Shown: piece after piece, positions 1 through 7,101 of the stretch | Position numbering within the stretch: the first letter of the stretch is position 1 | Layout: every line of letters starts with the position of its first letter | NCBI GenBank assembly: GCA_023391725.1 | Contig: JAEWAH010000214.1 | Span: 1-13,934, forward strand | DNA length: 13,934 nt | Reading direction: 5' to 3' | From: Bacillota bacterium | GTDB lineage: Bacteria; Bacillota; Clostridia; Christensenellales; Aristaeellaceae | Notes under the pieces: model-generated | Told to the model about the DNA's origin: nothing | What the model saw: the letters and a program-made list of their open reading frames with translations, nothing else | Database searches by the model: none | Position numbers and translations under genes: made by a program

Positions 1-1402
1 CGAAGCCGGAGAAAATGTCTTCCTCGTTGTACATCATCTGGACTGGGACAGGCCCCTTGCCGATCTTGTACCCTACCTCCATGACGTTGGAGACCTTGCC
101 GAAGGAATTCACCGCAATAGCCTTCAATGTGACCCGGCCGCCGGGCAGCTGGATGGGATCGCCCGTGTATAATGGCGAATCCACGGTGGGGGTGGTACCA
201 TCCAGGGTGTAATGCATGGTGATGTCCTTTTCCTTGCCCGGATAGCGCAGCCAGACCCGCTGCTTGTTCTCATAGGTACCCGGGGCGAGGCCGGACTTGG
301 GCGCATCGGGAGAAGGCATGACCACGTTGTATGTTACATCCAGGGGGTCACTATAAAGGTCGCCGCTTATGCATACCGCCTGAATATGGTGTGTGCCTTC
401 CTTGAGCGGAATGGTCCCCGTGTAGGGCTTGGCGTCCTTGGGGAATTCCCCATCCCCGTCCAGGTACAGGATATCATACCCCTGGGGAGAAGTCAGGTTC
501 ACCTGCTTTTCTTCGGTATAGCGGCCGGCGGACAGGTCCGTCTCCGGCGTTTCGGGGATGGTTTCCTGCCGCTGCTGGCGGAAGGAGACCATGCCCGTTT
601 TTTCAAAGGCCAATTTCATCAGGTCCGCGGCTTCGGGTTCGCGGCCGAGCGTCAGGAGCAGGCGGATCTGGCTGCGGTAGGCTTCGGGCCTTTCGGAACT
701 GACCTCCTCATAAAGGCGCGTATACAGCGCTTGGGCTTCCGTGAGGCTGCCTGCGGCCTCATAGGCAGCCCCCAGGGACAGGAGCCCGTCCACATTGTCG
801 GGATCCTTTTCATCCGCCTTCAAAAAGGCGGCAATGGCCTTATCGATCTGGCCGCCTTCCATGTAGCTTTCGCCCACCTGCCAATAGGCCTGGGCAGGCG
901 CATCCCGGCCCATGCGGGCCAGCGTCTGCTGTCCAGCGGGCGAACGGGTGAGGTACAGAAAGCCGCCGATGATGCCCAGCAGCACAAGAACGATGACCCC
1001 AACCCACACATGCATCCAATTGACCATGTGCCGCCGCACCGGGCGCACTTCTTCCTTGGAGACGCGCAGTTTGCGTACCTGGGATTCCGGGACCCTGGGG
1101 ATGCCCCGCCTGCTTTGCGGGCGCCCCGCTCCCTCCTGGAAGCGCTCGACGCCCCGGCGGCGCTCCGGATGCCTGTCCTCCCGGTAGATCTTCAGCGGTT
1201 CGCGGTCCCCTATGCGGCGCCCGGACACCGTCTGCGGGTCCGTGTGGCTGTTGCCGGGCAGCGGGTCAGCGGAGGCATTTTTTCCCTGACGAATGCCGCG
1301 CACCCCCGGTTCTGGCTGAGGCTTTCTTTTCAAAAGCGAGCCGCAGCCTTCGCAGGTAATGGCGTCATCGGGCATATATGCCCCGCATTTTTCACAAAGC
1401 AA
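1..1402 (-). CDS. Zinc-ribbon / TM / TPR / chitobiase-C-terminal-domain membrane protein (partial, 3' end missing)
   Basis: About 467 residues are visible; the reading frame is open to the left edge, so the C-terminus is missing. Order of parts: a short zinc ribbon with paired CxxC knuckles (C4/C7 and C17/C20); a basic, proline-rich, probably disordered linker (about 25-125); one transmembrane helix (132-151, WVGVIVLVLLGIIGGFLYL); TPR-like helices (about 170-265); then two beta modules. The second (about 373-446, with YTLDGTTPT, SPLYTG and TLKAIAV) matches the chitobiase/beta-hexosaminidase C-terminal type; the first (295-360) is a degenerate copy. The start is TTG at 1402: it has a strong GAGGGGAGGG ribosome-binding site and keeps the zinc ribbon whole, whereas the first in-frame ATG would cut it in half. 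The HD gene ends 22 nt upstream, so the two are probably one operon. Topology is inferred as ribbon inside, TPR and beta modules outside. The function is not known; a cell-envelope or carbohydrate-contact role is inference. Confidence 0.85.
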   Translation of the reverse strand, partial: MLCEKCGAYMPDDAITCEGCGSLLKRKPQPEPGVRGIRQGKNASADPLPGNSHTDPQTVSGRRIGDREPLKIYREDRHPERRRGVERFQEGAGRPQSRRGIPRVPESQVRKLRVSKEEVRPVRRHMVNWMHVWVGVIVLVLLGIIGGFLYLTRSPAGQQTLARMGRDAPAQAYWQVGESYMEGGQIDKAIAAFLKADEKDPDNVDGLLSLGAAYEAAGSLTEAQALYTRLYEEVSSERPEAYRSQIRLLLTLGREPEAADLMKLAFEKTGMVSFRQQRQETIPETPETDLSAGRYTEEKQVNLTSPQGYDILYLDGDGEFPKDAKPYTGTIPLKEGTHHIQAVCISGDLYSDPLDVTYNVVMPSPDAPKSGLAPGTYENKQRVWLRYPGKEKDITMHYTLDGTTPTVDSPLYTGDPIQLPGGRVTLKAIAVNSFGKVSNVMEVGYKIGKGPVPVQMMYNEEDIFSGF

Positions 1403-1424
1403 TCGCTTCCCTCCCCTCGGGATC

Positions 1425-2111
1425 TTACTCCTGGGCGGGCCGGGGCCGGTTGTTCACCGGGCGGCCGTTGATGACCAGGTCGAAAGAACAATTCAAATAT
1501 GTAGCTGCCTTCTCACACATAATAATCCGAGCCAGGTAAATTTGCAAATACTCCAGCACCGAGGAAGAATCATCCATGATCAATTCATGCCGAATTACGT
1601 GGTTTTTCCTATCCACGGTAACATTATTTTCCTGTATGGAGTAATTCACCCGGTCGTGTATATCATCCCGGTCGGGCTTGCCGCCGCGCACACGTGTACG
1701 GTGGGCGTCGCTCTTGTCGCCGATCACCAGCGCCGCGCTCACCGCGCTGGAAATGGTGCCGCTCTCCTCCTCATGGTTGCCCACGGCGGTGATGATCTCC
1801 ATCACGTCGGTGATGTCCATCCCCGTTTCCCTAAGGAGCGGGAACAGGATGATCGCGCCGTTGGGGCCGTGGGCCTGGCGGTTCACGGAATTACCCACAT
1901 CGTGGACCCAGCCGGCTATGGCGGCCAGCTCCGCCTCCCGGGGAGAATAGCCCAGGGCTTTTAACACCTGCGCAGCTGTGCGGCTGACGTAGCTTACATG
2001 CCGGGGGCCGTGATCGGTATATCCCAGCGCTTCTAAATAGCGGTTCCCTGCCCGGATCAGCGCCTTGATGTTTTCGTTTTGCTTGATTTCCTGCAAAGTG
2101 GGAGCAGCCAC
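1425..2111 (-). CDS. HD-domain metal-dependent phosphohydrolase
   Basis: 228 residues. HD-superfamily signature residues are in order: H34-x3-H38 (HGPRH), the H70-D71 doublet in AGWVHDVGN, H81, H113 in GNHEEE, and D132/D135 in GDKSDAHRTR. HD proteins hydrolyse phosphoester or phosphoanhydride bonds using divalent metals; the substrate (nucleotide, second messenger or other) cannot be read from the sequence. No transmembrane segment or partner domain is present, so it is probably cytosolic. The C-terminal part (about 150-215) is mixed and ends in a proline/arginine-rich tail. The start is GTG at 2111, chosen because GAGGAGGG lies about 7 nt upstream. It is followed after 22 nt by the zinc-ribbon/TPR membrane protein. 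Family assignment is firm; the biological role is open. Confidence 0.88.
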   Translation of the reverse strand: MAAPTLQEIKQNENIKALIRAGNRYLEALGYTDHGPRHVSYVSRTAAQVLKALGYSPREAELAAIAGWVHDVGNSVNRQAHGPNGAIILFPLLRETGMDITDVMEIITAVGNHEEESGTISSAVSAALVIGDKSDAHRTRVRGGKPDRDDIHDRVNYSIQENNVTVDRKNHVIRHELIMDDSSSVLEYLQIYLARIIMCEKAATYLNCSFDLVINGRPVNNRPRPAQE

Positions 2112-2197
2112 TCGATTCCCTCCTCTATTTAGAATACAGCATGTTTAGGGGAGTATGCTTGAGGGGCATGGGCGCGTAGGGCGAGGGCAATAACGAT

Positions 2198-2352
2198 CTT
2201 GCCTTCCCCTTTAGGGGAAGGTGGCGCACAGCGCCGGATGAGGCATCGGAACGCAAAATGTGCCTTCATAACACCTCACCAGCCGCCTCGGCGACAACAT
2301 TCCACCTCATCCGCCCCCTTCGTCGGCACCTTCCCCTAAAGGGGAAGGCAAG
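2198..2352. repeat. Palindromic intergenic repeat element with long terminal inverted repeats (MITE/REP-like)
   Basis: The left arm begins CTTGCCTTCCCCTTTAGGGG at 2198 and the right arm ends as its exact inverted copy at 2352. The outer 26 bases are perfectly inverted, and after a variable stretch of about a dozen bases both arms end in GGATGAGG. Each arm is itself a hairpin (CCTTCCCC around TTTA/TAAA). The roughly 60-bp centre contains no gene. Arms of this kind (ccttcccc..aggggaagg..ggatgagg) recall short repeats scattered between genes in gut Clostridia; that is from memory, not a search. No transposase and no clear target-site duplication are seen. It fills most of the 302-bp gap between the HEAT and HD genes. 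Confidence 0.8.
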
Positions 2353-2413
2353 ACGGGGAAGCAAGATTAGCTGGCGATATACCCCCAAATTCATTACATC
2401 AAGATATGGCCTG

Positions 2414-3238
2414 TCACTGCATCTTGATCATCGCGTCATATCCCGCATCGTCGTGGAACTCCCGGTCGGGAGCATCTCCCCCCAGCCGCTCGATGGCGTT
2501 GCGCACCTCGATGAAATCCAGGTAAGGCAGGTTTCGCTCCCCGGCCACCTTCAAAAGTGCGGGCAGCGCCCGTTCATCCCCCAACCGGCCCAAGTATCCC
2601 GCGAACAGCGCCCGGCGCTTTTTGTCCTCAGTAAAGAATTTCAGGGCCATCTGGAATACCGGCTCATGGCCGGGATAAGCGGAAAGCACATCCAGCAGCG
2701 CCTCCTGCCCCGCCCGGTTGCATTTTGGAAGCGTGTCAAGCATTTGCGGCACAGCCTCCCGTCCCATATCCATCAGGCTTTCCAGGGCATTGTCGCACAG
2801 TTCATCCTTGTCACGGCGGCTAACCTGCCAAGAGATGTACATCTCCATGGGGGCCGTGCTGCCCATCTCCCGAAGCAGCCCCACCGCGGTCATCCTGGCT
2901 TCCTGCGGAGCGGTTTGATCCGCAAGCAGCGCCATCAGTTCCGCCTCGCAGCCCTCCTTCATGTCCAGGATCCTTTCCTGCAAGGGATCCGGCAGGGGCA
3001 CGCGCTTCACGCAGTATTCTTTAAGCCAGGCAACCAGCTCAGAAGGGTCATGGAATTGGCCAAAGTACGCGCCGGGGGTCGACCCATCAAGCCAGGAGGC
3101 GGGCGTGTTCAAAAACCGCAGGTAGACTTTGGGCATATCCGCTTCCATGGCATCCAGGGTCTTATACTCGCGGCTGTGGTCCTTCATCCATTGGGATGTA
3201 TATTCGGCAAAATGCCCGTCAAAGTCAATACACTTCAT
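2414..3238 (-). CDS. HEAT-like alpha-solenoid protein, function unknown
   Basis: 274 residues, no signal peptide or transmembrane helix, so cytosolic. The N-terminal 80 residues form a distinct region (MKCIDFDGHF start, then PASWLDGSTPGAYFGQF). From about 85 the protein is almost entirely amphipathic helix pairs with HEAT-like spacing (about 96-125, 141-170, 172-205, 207-250, the last with GYLGRLGDERALPALLKV). Such solenoids are protein-binding scaffolds; no catalytic motif is visible. The ATG at 3238 follows TAAGGAGGAG by 6 nt, an almost ideal ribosome-binding site. It lies 113 nt downstream of the TPR gene. I recognise the general fold class but cannot assign a function. Confidence 0.82.
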   Translation of the reverse strand: MKCIDFDGHFAEYTSQWMKDHSREYKTLDAMEADMPKVYLRFLNTPASWLDGSTPGAYFGQFHDPSELVAWLKEYCVKRVPLPDPLQERILDMKEGCEAELMALLADQTAPQEARMTAVGLLREMGSTAPMEMYISWQVSRRDKDELCDNALESLMDMGREAVPQMLDTLPKCNRAGQEALLDVLSAYPGHEPVFQMALKFFTEDKKRRALFAGYLGRLGDERALPALLKVAGERNLPYLDFIEVRNAIERLGGDAPDREFHDDAGYDAMIKMQ

Positions 3239-3351
3239 TTTTTCTCCTCCTTACGCTTTTGAAAACCGGCCTGTATGCTTGTCCAGTTGGGGAGATGCTT
3301 ATTTGCCCGGCAATCTTTTTTGAAACGCGGGAATTCCCCTTCTGTCTACCC

Positions 3352-5043
3352 CTACGCTCTTGCTGGAGCAGCGGTCTGCACCTTTTCCAGCCTCCTGATC
3401 ACCCGCTCGATGCGGCGGGCGGAGATGGGCAATTCATGAAGGACCCTTTGGGCGTCCTCCTCCCGGCCTTCCCTGCGCAGGAACAATACTTCAAAGGCCT
3501 TAGCCCACTGCAGTGCCCGCTCCCCGGCGGCCTCCTCCCGCATGGCCCTGGGCAGCGCTGCAAACAGCCTGGCCGCAAAGCGCATCGCGGCCTGGATGTC
3601 CTTTACGTTGCGCAGTTCCCGGATAAAGGTCTTCATGAACGCGCGCCACTGGGGCACGCCACCTTCGTCCCGGGGGGCGCACTGCACCTGGGTAATGCGG
3701 CGGCGGTAGGTGAGCACATAGGGCATGGGTTCCCCCATGCGATTGAGGAGCAATACGGCCCGGCGCTTGACTTCTTCGGAAAGGGTGTCATCGGTGAGCA
3801 ATTCCCTTGCCACATCGGCGCCCTCCGGGCCTACCGCGGACAGCACGCCCAGCAGCGCGCCCTGCAGCCGCTCATCTGGAAGCGTAAATGCCCAGCGCAC
3901 CATCTTTTTGATGGTCACGTCACTGCGCCAGCGCTCCCGAAGCTTTTCCTCGCCCCCGGCCAGGGCGGCGGCGATCAATTGCAGGCGGCGCTGGTTCTCC
4001 TCCCGGGGCAATATAGGATGATAGCTCAACGTCTGCCCGATGTTATCCGTTTCGCCATTCAGCATCCGCTGACAAAGGTCGTGGCAGTAGTCGGCCAGCA
4101 TGTCGTCCGGGTCGATTTGCAGGATGCGAGCCCACAGGCCCTTGGCTTTTTTCAGGTGGCCCAGGTTAAAGTAGGCCACTGCCAGGCTGTGCAGCGTGCC
4201 CACCCGAAAGGGCGTCCATTGGCTGCGCTCCCGCAAAAACTTCAAAAGCAGCTCCCGCTGATCAAGCTGGCTGGCGGTATGGCAAAACAGCAATTCCTCA
4301 TAGGGGGAATCGCACCACCTGGCCGCTTCCTGCAAAAGGCCCGCCGCGGCCCGTGGTTTGCCCATCATCCACAGCGCACAGCACAGGGAGCACCTGGCCT
4401 GCACGCTTTGGGGATCCTTGGCACAGGCAACCATGGCGTGGCGGAATGCCTCCTTGGGCTTGCCCTCGGACAGAAGCGACAGGGAAAGCATGGTGCGCAC
4501 CCGGGTCAAATCCCGGGAGATGCGCAGCGCACGCTTCAAATGCTCCGTGGCCTTGTGAGGCCGGTCCTCCTGGAAAGCTTTCAGACCCCGGCGGATGAGC
4601 AGCTCTCCCCGGCTGGAACCGGAAGGATAATCATCTACTGAGAGGGCCTCCAGCATATCCCGGGCGTCATCGGCGTAAGGCCCTTCCGGAGCCAGGCGCA
4701 AGTAGTGGAACAGGGCGTCCAGCGCCTCCTCATTTTTTTGCAGGCCGTAGTCGTTGCAGGCCAGGCCGTAATAGCACTCCGCCAGATTGGGGTCGCGGCT
4801 CAAAAGCTGATATAAAAGGCGGCTGGACTGCTCGAAGCATTCCATTTCGCTGAGCGTTTCGGCCAGGTCCATCTTGATCTCGATATTGTCCGGCTCCTGT
4901 CCGGCCGCACGGCGCAAAAGCTCCACCGCCTCCGCAAACCGCTTGCTGCGGCGGTTGTCCATGGCCCGGCGGTGCCAGTAGGCCGTGGGGCGGTTGAAGG
5001 GCACGATGTCCCCGGTGCGGCGGGTAGGGCTTGCTTCTTTCAT
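3352..5043 (-). CDS. Large TPR-repeat protein, function unknown
   Basis: 563 residues. TPR-type helix pairs are visible at about 22-55, 56-89, 90-122, 147-180, 181-213, 214-246 and 283-316; the last contains the typical SLAVAYFNLGHLKKAKGLW and ILQIDPDD. Beyond 340 the sequence stays helical and basic but no longer fits TPR; 375-435 looks HEAT-like (ALLGVLSAVGPEGADVARELL). There is no transmembrane segment or enzymatic motif. The ATG at 5043 has AGGAG 7 nt upstream. It lies 68 nt downstream of hslO and 113 nt upstream of the HEAT gene, so this and the next gene encode two large solenoid scaffolds side by side. A role in assembling a complex is inference only. Confidence 0.85.
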   Translation of the reverse strand: MKEASPTRRTGDIVPFNRPTAYWHRRAMDNRRSKRFAEAVELLRRAAGQEPDNIEIKMDLAETLSEMECFEQSSRLLYQLLSRDPNLAECYYGLACNDYGLQKNEEALDALFHYLRLAPEGPYADDARDMLEALSVDDYPSGSSRGELLIRRGLKAFQEDRPHKATEHLKRALRISRDLTRVRTMLSLSLLSEGKPKEAFRHAMVACAKDPQSVQARCSLCCALWMMGKPRAAAGLLQEAARWCDSPYEELLFCHTASQLDQRELLLKFLRERSQWTPFRVGTLHSLAVAYFNLGHLKKAKGLWARILQIDPDDMLADYCHDLCQRMLNGETDNIGQTLSYHPILPREENQRRLQLIAAALAGGEEKLRERWRSDVTIKKMVRWAFTLPDERLQGALLGVLSAVGPEGADVARELLTDDTLSEEVKRRAVLLLNRMGEPMPYVLTYRRRITQVQCAPRDEGGVPQWRAFMKTFIRELRNVKDIQAAMRFAARLFAALPRAMREEAAGERALQWAKAFEVLFLRREGREEDAQRVLHELPISARRIERVIRRLEKVQTAAPARA

Positions 5044-5111
5044 GAAAGTCTCCTAATTGCAGTATTAACGGCGGGATCAAGGATAAGGCGGCGCTGCCTA
5101 AGTCGTCGCGG

Positions 5112-6011
5112 CTACGCCCGCGTCGCATGGGCGAGCAGGTTTTTCAGGTCGACCTCCGTAAAAGGATAGCTGCGCCTGCAAAAATGGCAGTTGAGTTCGG
5201 CCCCGTGGTCCTCCTCGATCAGCTGGGTCAGCTCCCGCTTCCCCAGGGTGATCAGTGCCTTTTCCATGCGCTCCCGGCTGCAGCCGCATTCGTACCTGAG
5301 CGGCCGCCTTTCAAGGATGACTGGGCTTAAATCCCGGAACCAGCCCTTTATCAATTCTTCCGCAGGATCATAGCAGAGTTCCTGGCTGATGGAGGAAAAC
5401 AGGGGCGAGCGCAGTTCCAATTGGGACAGCGTATCCTCGCTGCACCCGGGCAGGGGCTGGATGAGGATCCCCCCGGAGGAAAGCACCCTTTCTCCCGCTA
5501 CAAGCACCCCCAGGGATACAAGGGAGGGCTGCTGCTCGCTCTTTACGTAGTACATGGCAAAATCTTCGCCGATCTCCCCGGAAATCAGCTCCACCTGCCC
5601 CACATAGGGTTCCCTAAGGCCCATGTCTTTTACCACCGACATGCGCCCCTCGTGGCCCACTGCGCCGCCCACGTCCAATTTGCCGTCGGGCCTCAAAGGC
5701 AGCTCCACCTTGGGATGGTCCAGATAAGCCTTTACCCGGCCCGGGGAGGATACCGCCACCAGCGTCCCTATGGGGCCGCCGCCCTTCACCGTGATGGTGA
5801 TGGAGTCGTTCTCGCCTTTGAGCGCGGCGCTCATAAGGAGCGCCCCGGTCATCAGCCTGCCCAGGGCCGCGGTGCACACCGGGGAAGTCTCGTGGATGTC
5901 CGCCGCCTCCTGGGCGATAGCCCGGGTGCTGGCCATGATGGCCCTTGCCTGCCCATCCATCAGGGAAATGTGAAGCAACTCGTCCGGTTGATTATATGCC
6001 GGCTGCGCCAT
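5112..6011 (-). CDS. hslO: Hsp33 redox-regulated molecular chaperone
   Basis: 299 residues from the chosen start, the usual Hsp33 length. The N-terminal chaperone domain has the family's typical stretches (TSPVCTAALGRLMTGALLMS, ITITVKGGGPIGTLVAVS, GILIQPLPG). The C-terminal redox switch is intact: C242-x-C244 and C275-x2-C278, i.e. CxC-x30-CxxC. In the family these cysteines bind zinc when reduced and form disulfides under oxidative stress, unfolding the linker and activating holdase activity in the cytosol. An in-frame Met lies 33 nt upstream at 6044 with no ribosome-binding site, while the Met at 6011 follows AAAGGAA by about 8 nt, so I start there. Upstream is a methyltransferase gene (43-nt gap), downstream the TPR gene (68 nt). 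Confidence 0.97.
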   Translation of the reverse strand: MAQPAYNQPDELLHISLMDGQARAIMASTRAIAQEAADIHETSPVCTAALGRLMTGALLMSAALKGENDSITITVKGGGPIGTLVAVSSPGRVKAYLDHPKVELPLRPDGKLDVGGAVGHEGRMSVVKDMGLREPYVGQVELISGEIGEDFAMYYVKSEQQPSLVSLGVLVAGERVLSSGGILIQPLPGCSEDTLSQLELRSPLFSSISQELCYDPAEELIKGWFRDLSPVILERRPLRYECGCSRERMEKALITLGKRELTQLIEEDHGAELNCHFCRRSYPFTEVDLKNLLAHATRA

Positions 6012-6054
6012 AACGTGATTCCTTTCGTTTTGAGGGCCTTTCATTGAGGGTCAT

Positions 6055-6828
6055 TCATCTGCCCAACTCCCGCAAAAGCCGGGGGTCCGGGCGCTTTAAT
6101 GCCGCCACATGCCAGCGAAGTTCACGCTCGCTGGGGTGTTGGAGACTGTGCCCCCCATAGAAGGTGATCCCCGAAAAGCCTGCGCGGGTAAGCCAGTCTG
6201 TAAGCTCCGCCTTTTCATGGGCGCGCTGGCGCTGCGTTTCTTCGATGCGCTGATAAAGCCCGTCCTGCTGTTTGACAAAGATGCATAACTCCATATCAAC
6301 AAGGGCCGTCTTCTTGGAAAAATGGTTCTGCCATAAGTAGGTGATACTCTCCAGGTCGTCCCCCATCAGGTTGTCGCCCAGCACGTTTTCCAGCTTGTAG
6401 GGCGTGGAAACGTCAAAGAACAGCCCGCCGCCGGGCCGCAGCGCCTCGTAGGATGCCGCGAAAAAATCCTGCACCTGCCGGGGCGTTGTCAGGTAATTGA
6501 CCCCGTCGCAGGTGCATAACACGGCGTCCATGGCCCGGTGCAGGTGAAAACTGCACATATCCTGTTTCACAAAGGGGATGGCCGCCCCCTCCTTGCGGGC
6601 CTTTTGGGCTGCCTGCCAGAGCATGTCTGGAGAAATGTCTATGCCTGTGACGGAAAACCCCATCCGATACAGCGGAAGTGTGAGAGAACCTGTTCCGCAG
6701 GCGCATTCGGCTATCTTACCTTCCCTGATGCCAAACATCGCCATCATCTGCCTGTAAAAGTCCGCCCAGGCGGGATAATTCACATCCGCCATCAGGGCGT
6801 CGTACACCTGTGCAAAGGCCGTATACAT
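6055..6828 (-). CDS. Class I SAM-dependent methyltransferase
   Basis: 257 residues. It has the Rossmann-type SAM fold: motif I ECACGTGSLTLPL (41-53), the acidic ribose-binding residue after strand 2 in TGIDIS (D64), QDM at 89-91, then DAVLCTCDGVNYL (101-113) and the post-motif LRPGGGLFFDV (130-140). The early YTAFAQVYDALM is typical of small bacterial methyltransferases of this group. The methyl acceptor cannot be predicted. Start choice: ATG at 6828 with GAGGT just upstream is preferred over the GTG at 6834, which has no ribosome-binding site. It follows the SASP gene by 29 nt and precedes hslO by 43 nt. Confidence 0.92.
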   Translation of the reverse strand: MYTAFAQVYDALMADVNYPAWADFYRQMMAMFGIREGKIAECACGTGSLTLPLYRMGFSVTGIDISPDMLWQAAQKARKEGAAIPFVKQDMCSFHLHRAMDAVLCTCDGVNYLTTPRQVQDFFAASYEALRPGGGLFFDVSTPYKLENVLGDNLMGDDLESITYLWQNHFSKKTALVDMELCIFVKQQDGLYQRIEETQRQRAHEKAELTDWLTRAGFSGITFYGGHSLQHPSERELRWHVAALKRPDPRLLRELGR

Positions 6829-6857
6829 ATGCACCTCGAAGCTTTTGTACCGCCCTG

Positions 6858-7040
6858 TCAGCCCTGGCGTTTGCGCATGCGTTTGCGGCCCATCTTGCCC
6901 CCGATGCGTCCGCTTTCCTTGGCGCTCAAACCCGCCCAGCCCACCTCGGTGACCCGGTCCAGCAAGCCCAGTTCCCGGGCGGTCTCATACTTTTGCCTGT
7001 CCCGCTTGGAAAGAAATTCAAACGCGCTGCCCAACTTCAT
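6858..7040 (-). CDS. Alpha/beta-type small acid-soluble spore protein (SspF/Ssp4-like)
   Basis: 60 residues, strongly basic at the C-terminus. The core KYETARELGLLDRV (17-30) then EVGWAGLSAKESGRIGGKMG (32-51) is the alpha/beta SASP pattern, closest in spacing to the minor SspF/Ssp4 types. These proteins coat forespore DNA, protect it from UV and heat damage, and are cleaved by the germination protease GPR. The GPR-like site reads YE-TARE (cut expected after E19), with T where I/F/L is usual. The ATG at 7040 is chosen over 7067 because AAGGGGAGG precedes it and because the 7067 ATG lies inside the sigma-G -10 element. Expression is expected in the forespore only, unlike the flanking housekeeping genes. 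Confidence 0.9.
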   Translation of the reverse strand: MKLGSAFEFLSKRDRQKYETARELGLLDRVTEVGWAGLSAKESGRIGGKMGRKRMRKRQG

Positions 7041-7061
7041 CGCCTCCCCTTTTCTTAAAGG

Positions 7062-7091
7062 TAGCATGCGCCAAAGGGGGGCCTTACATTC
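7062..7091 (-). promoter_or_regulatory. Sigma-G (forespore) promoter of the SASP gene
   Basis: Minus strand: -35 GAATG (7091-7087), an 18-nt spacer, -10 CATGCTA (7068-7062). This fits the Bacillus sigma-G consensus GHATR-N18-CATNHTA at every specified position and spacing. Transcription would begin near 7055, giving a leader of about 15 nt that just contains the ribosome-binding site. sigma-F overlaps in specificity and could also use it. Confidence 0.82.
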
Positions 7092-7101
7092 CTTGTGTTC
7101 C

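Noticed and set aside
212..1471. 419-codon open frame on the plus strand
   Set aside because: It lies opposite the zinc-ribbon/TPR protein, whose domains and ribosome-binding site are clear. High GC leaves long antisense frames open; composition is His/Pro/Gly-rich without a recognisable domain.
2258..4641. Long plus-strand frames at 2258-3262 and 3196-4641
   Set aside because: They run antisense to the HEAT and TPR genes, start without a ribosome-binding site, and the first runs through the palindromic repeat. Their translations show no family features.
6012..6044. Upstream Met (6044) as the Hsp33 start
   Set aside because: No ribosome-binding site before it, and it would add 11 residues not typical of Hsp33; 6011 has AAAGGAA well placed.
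5421..6047. 208-codon plus-strand frame
   Set aside because: Antisense shadow of hslO, whose identity is certain.
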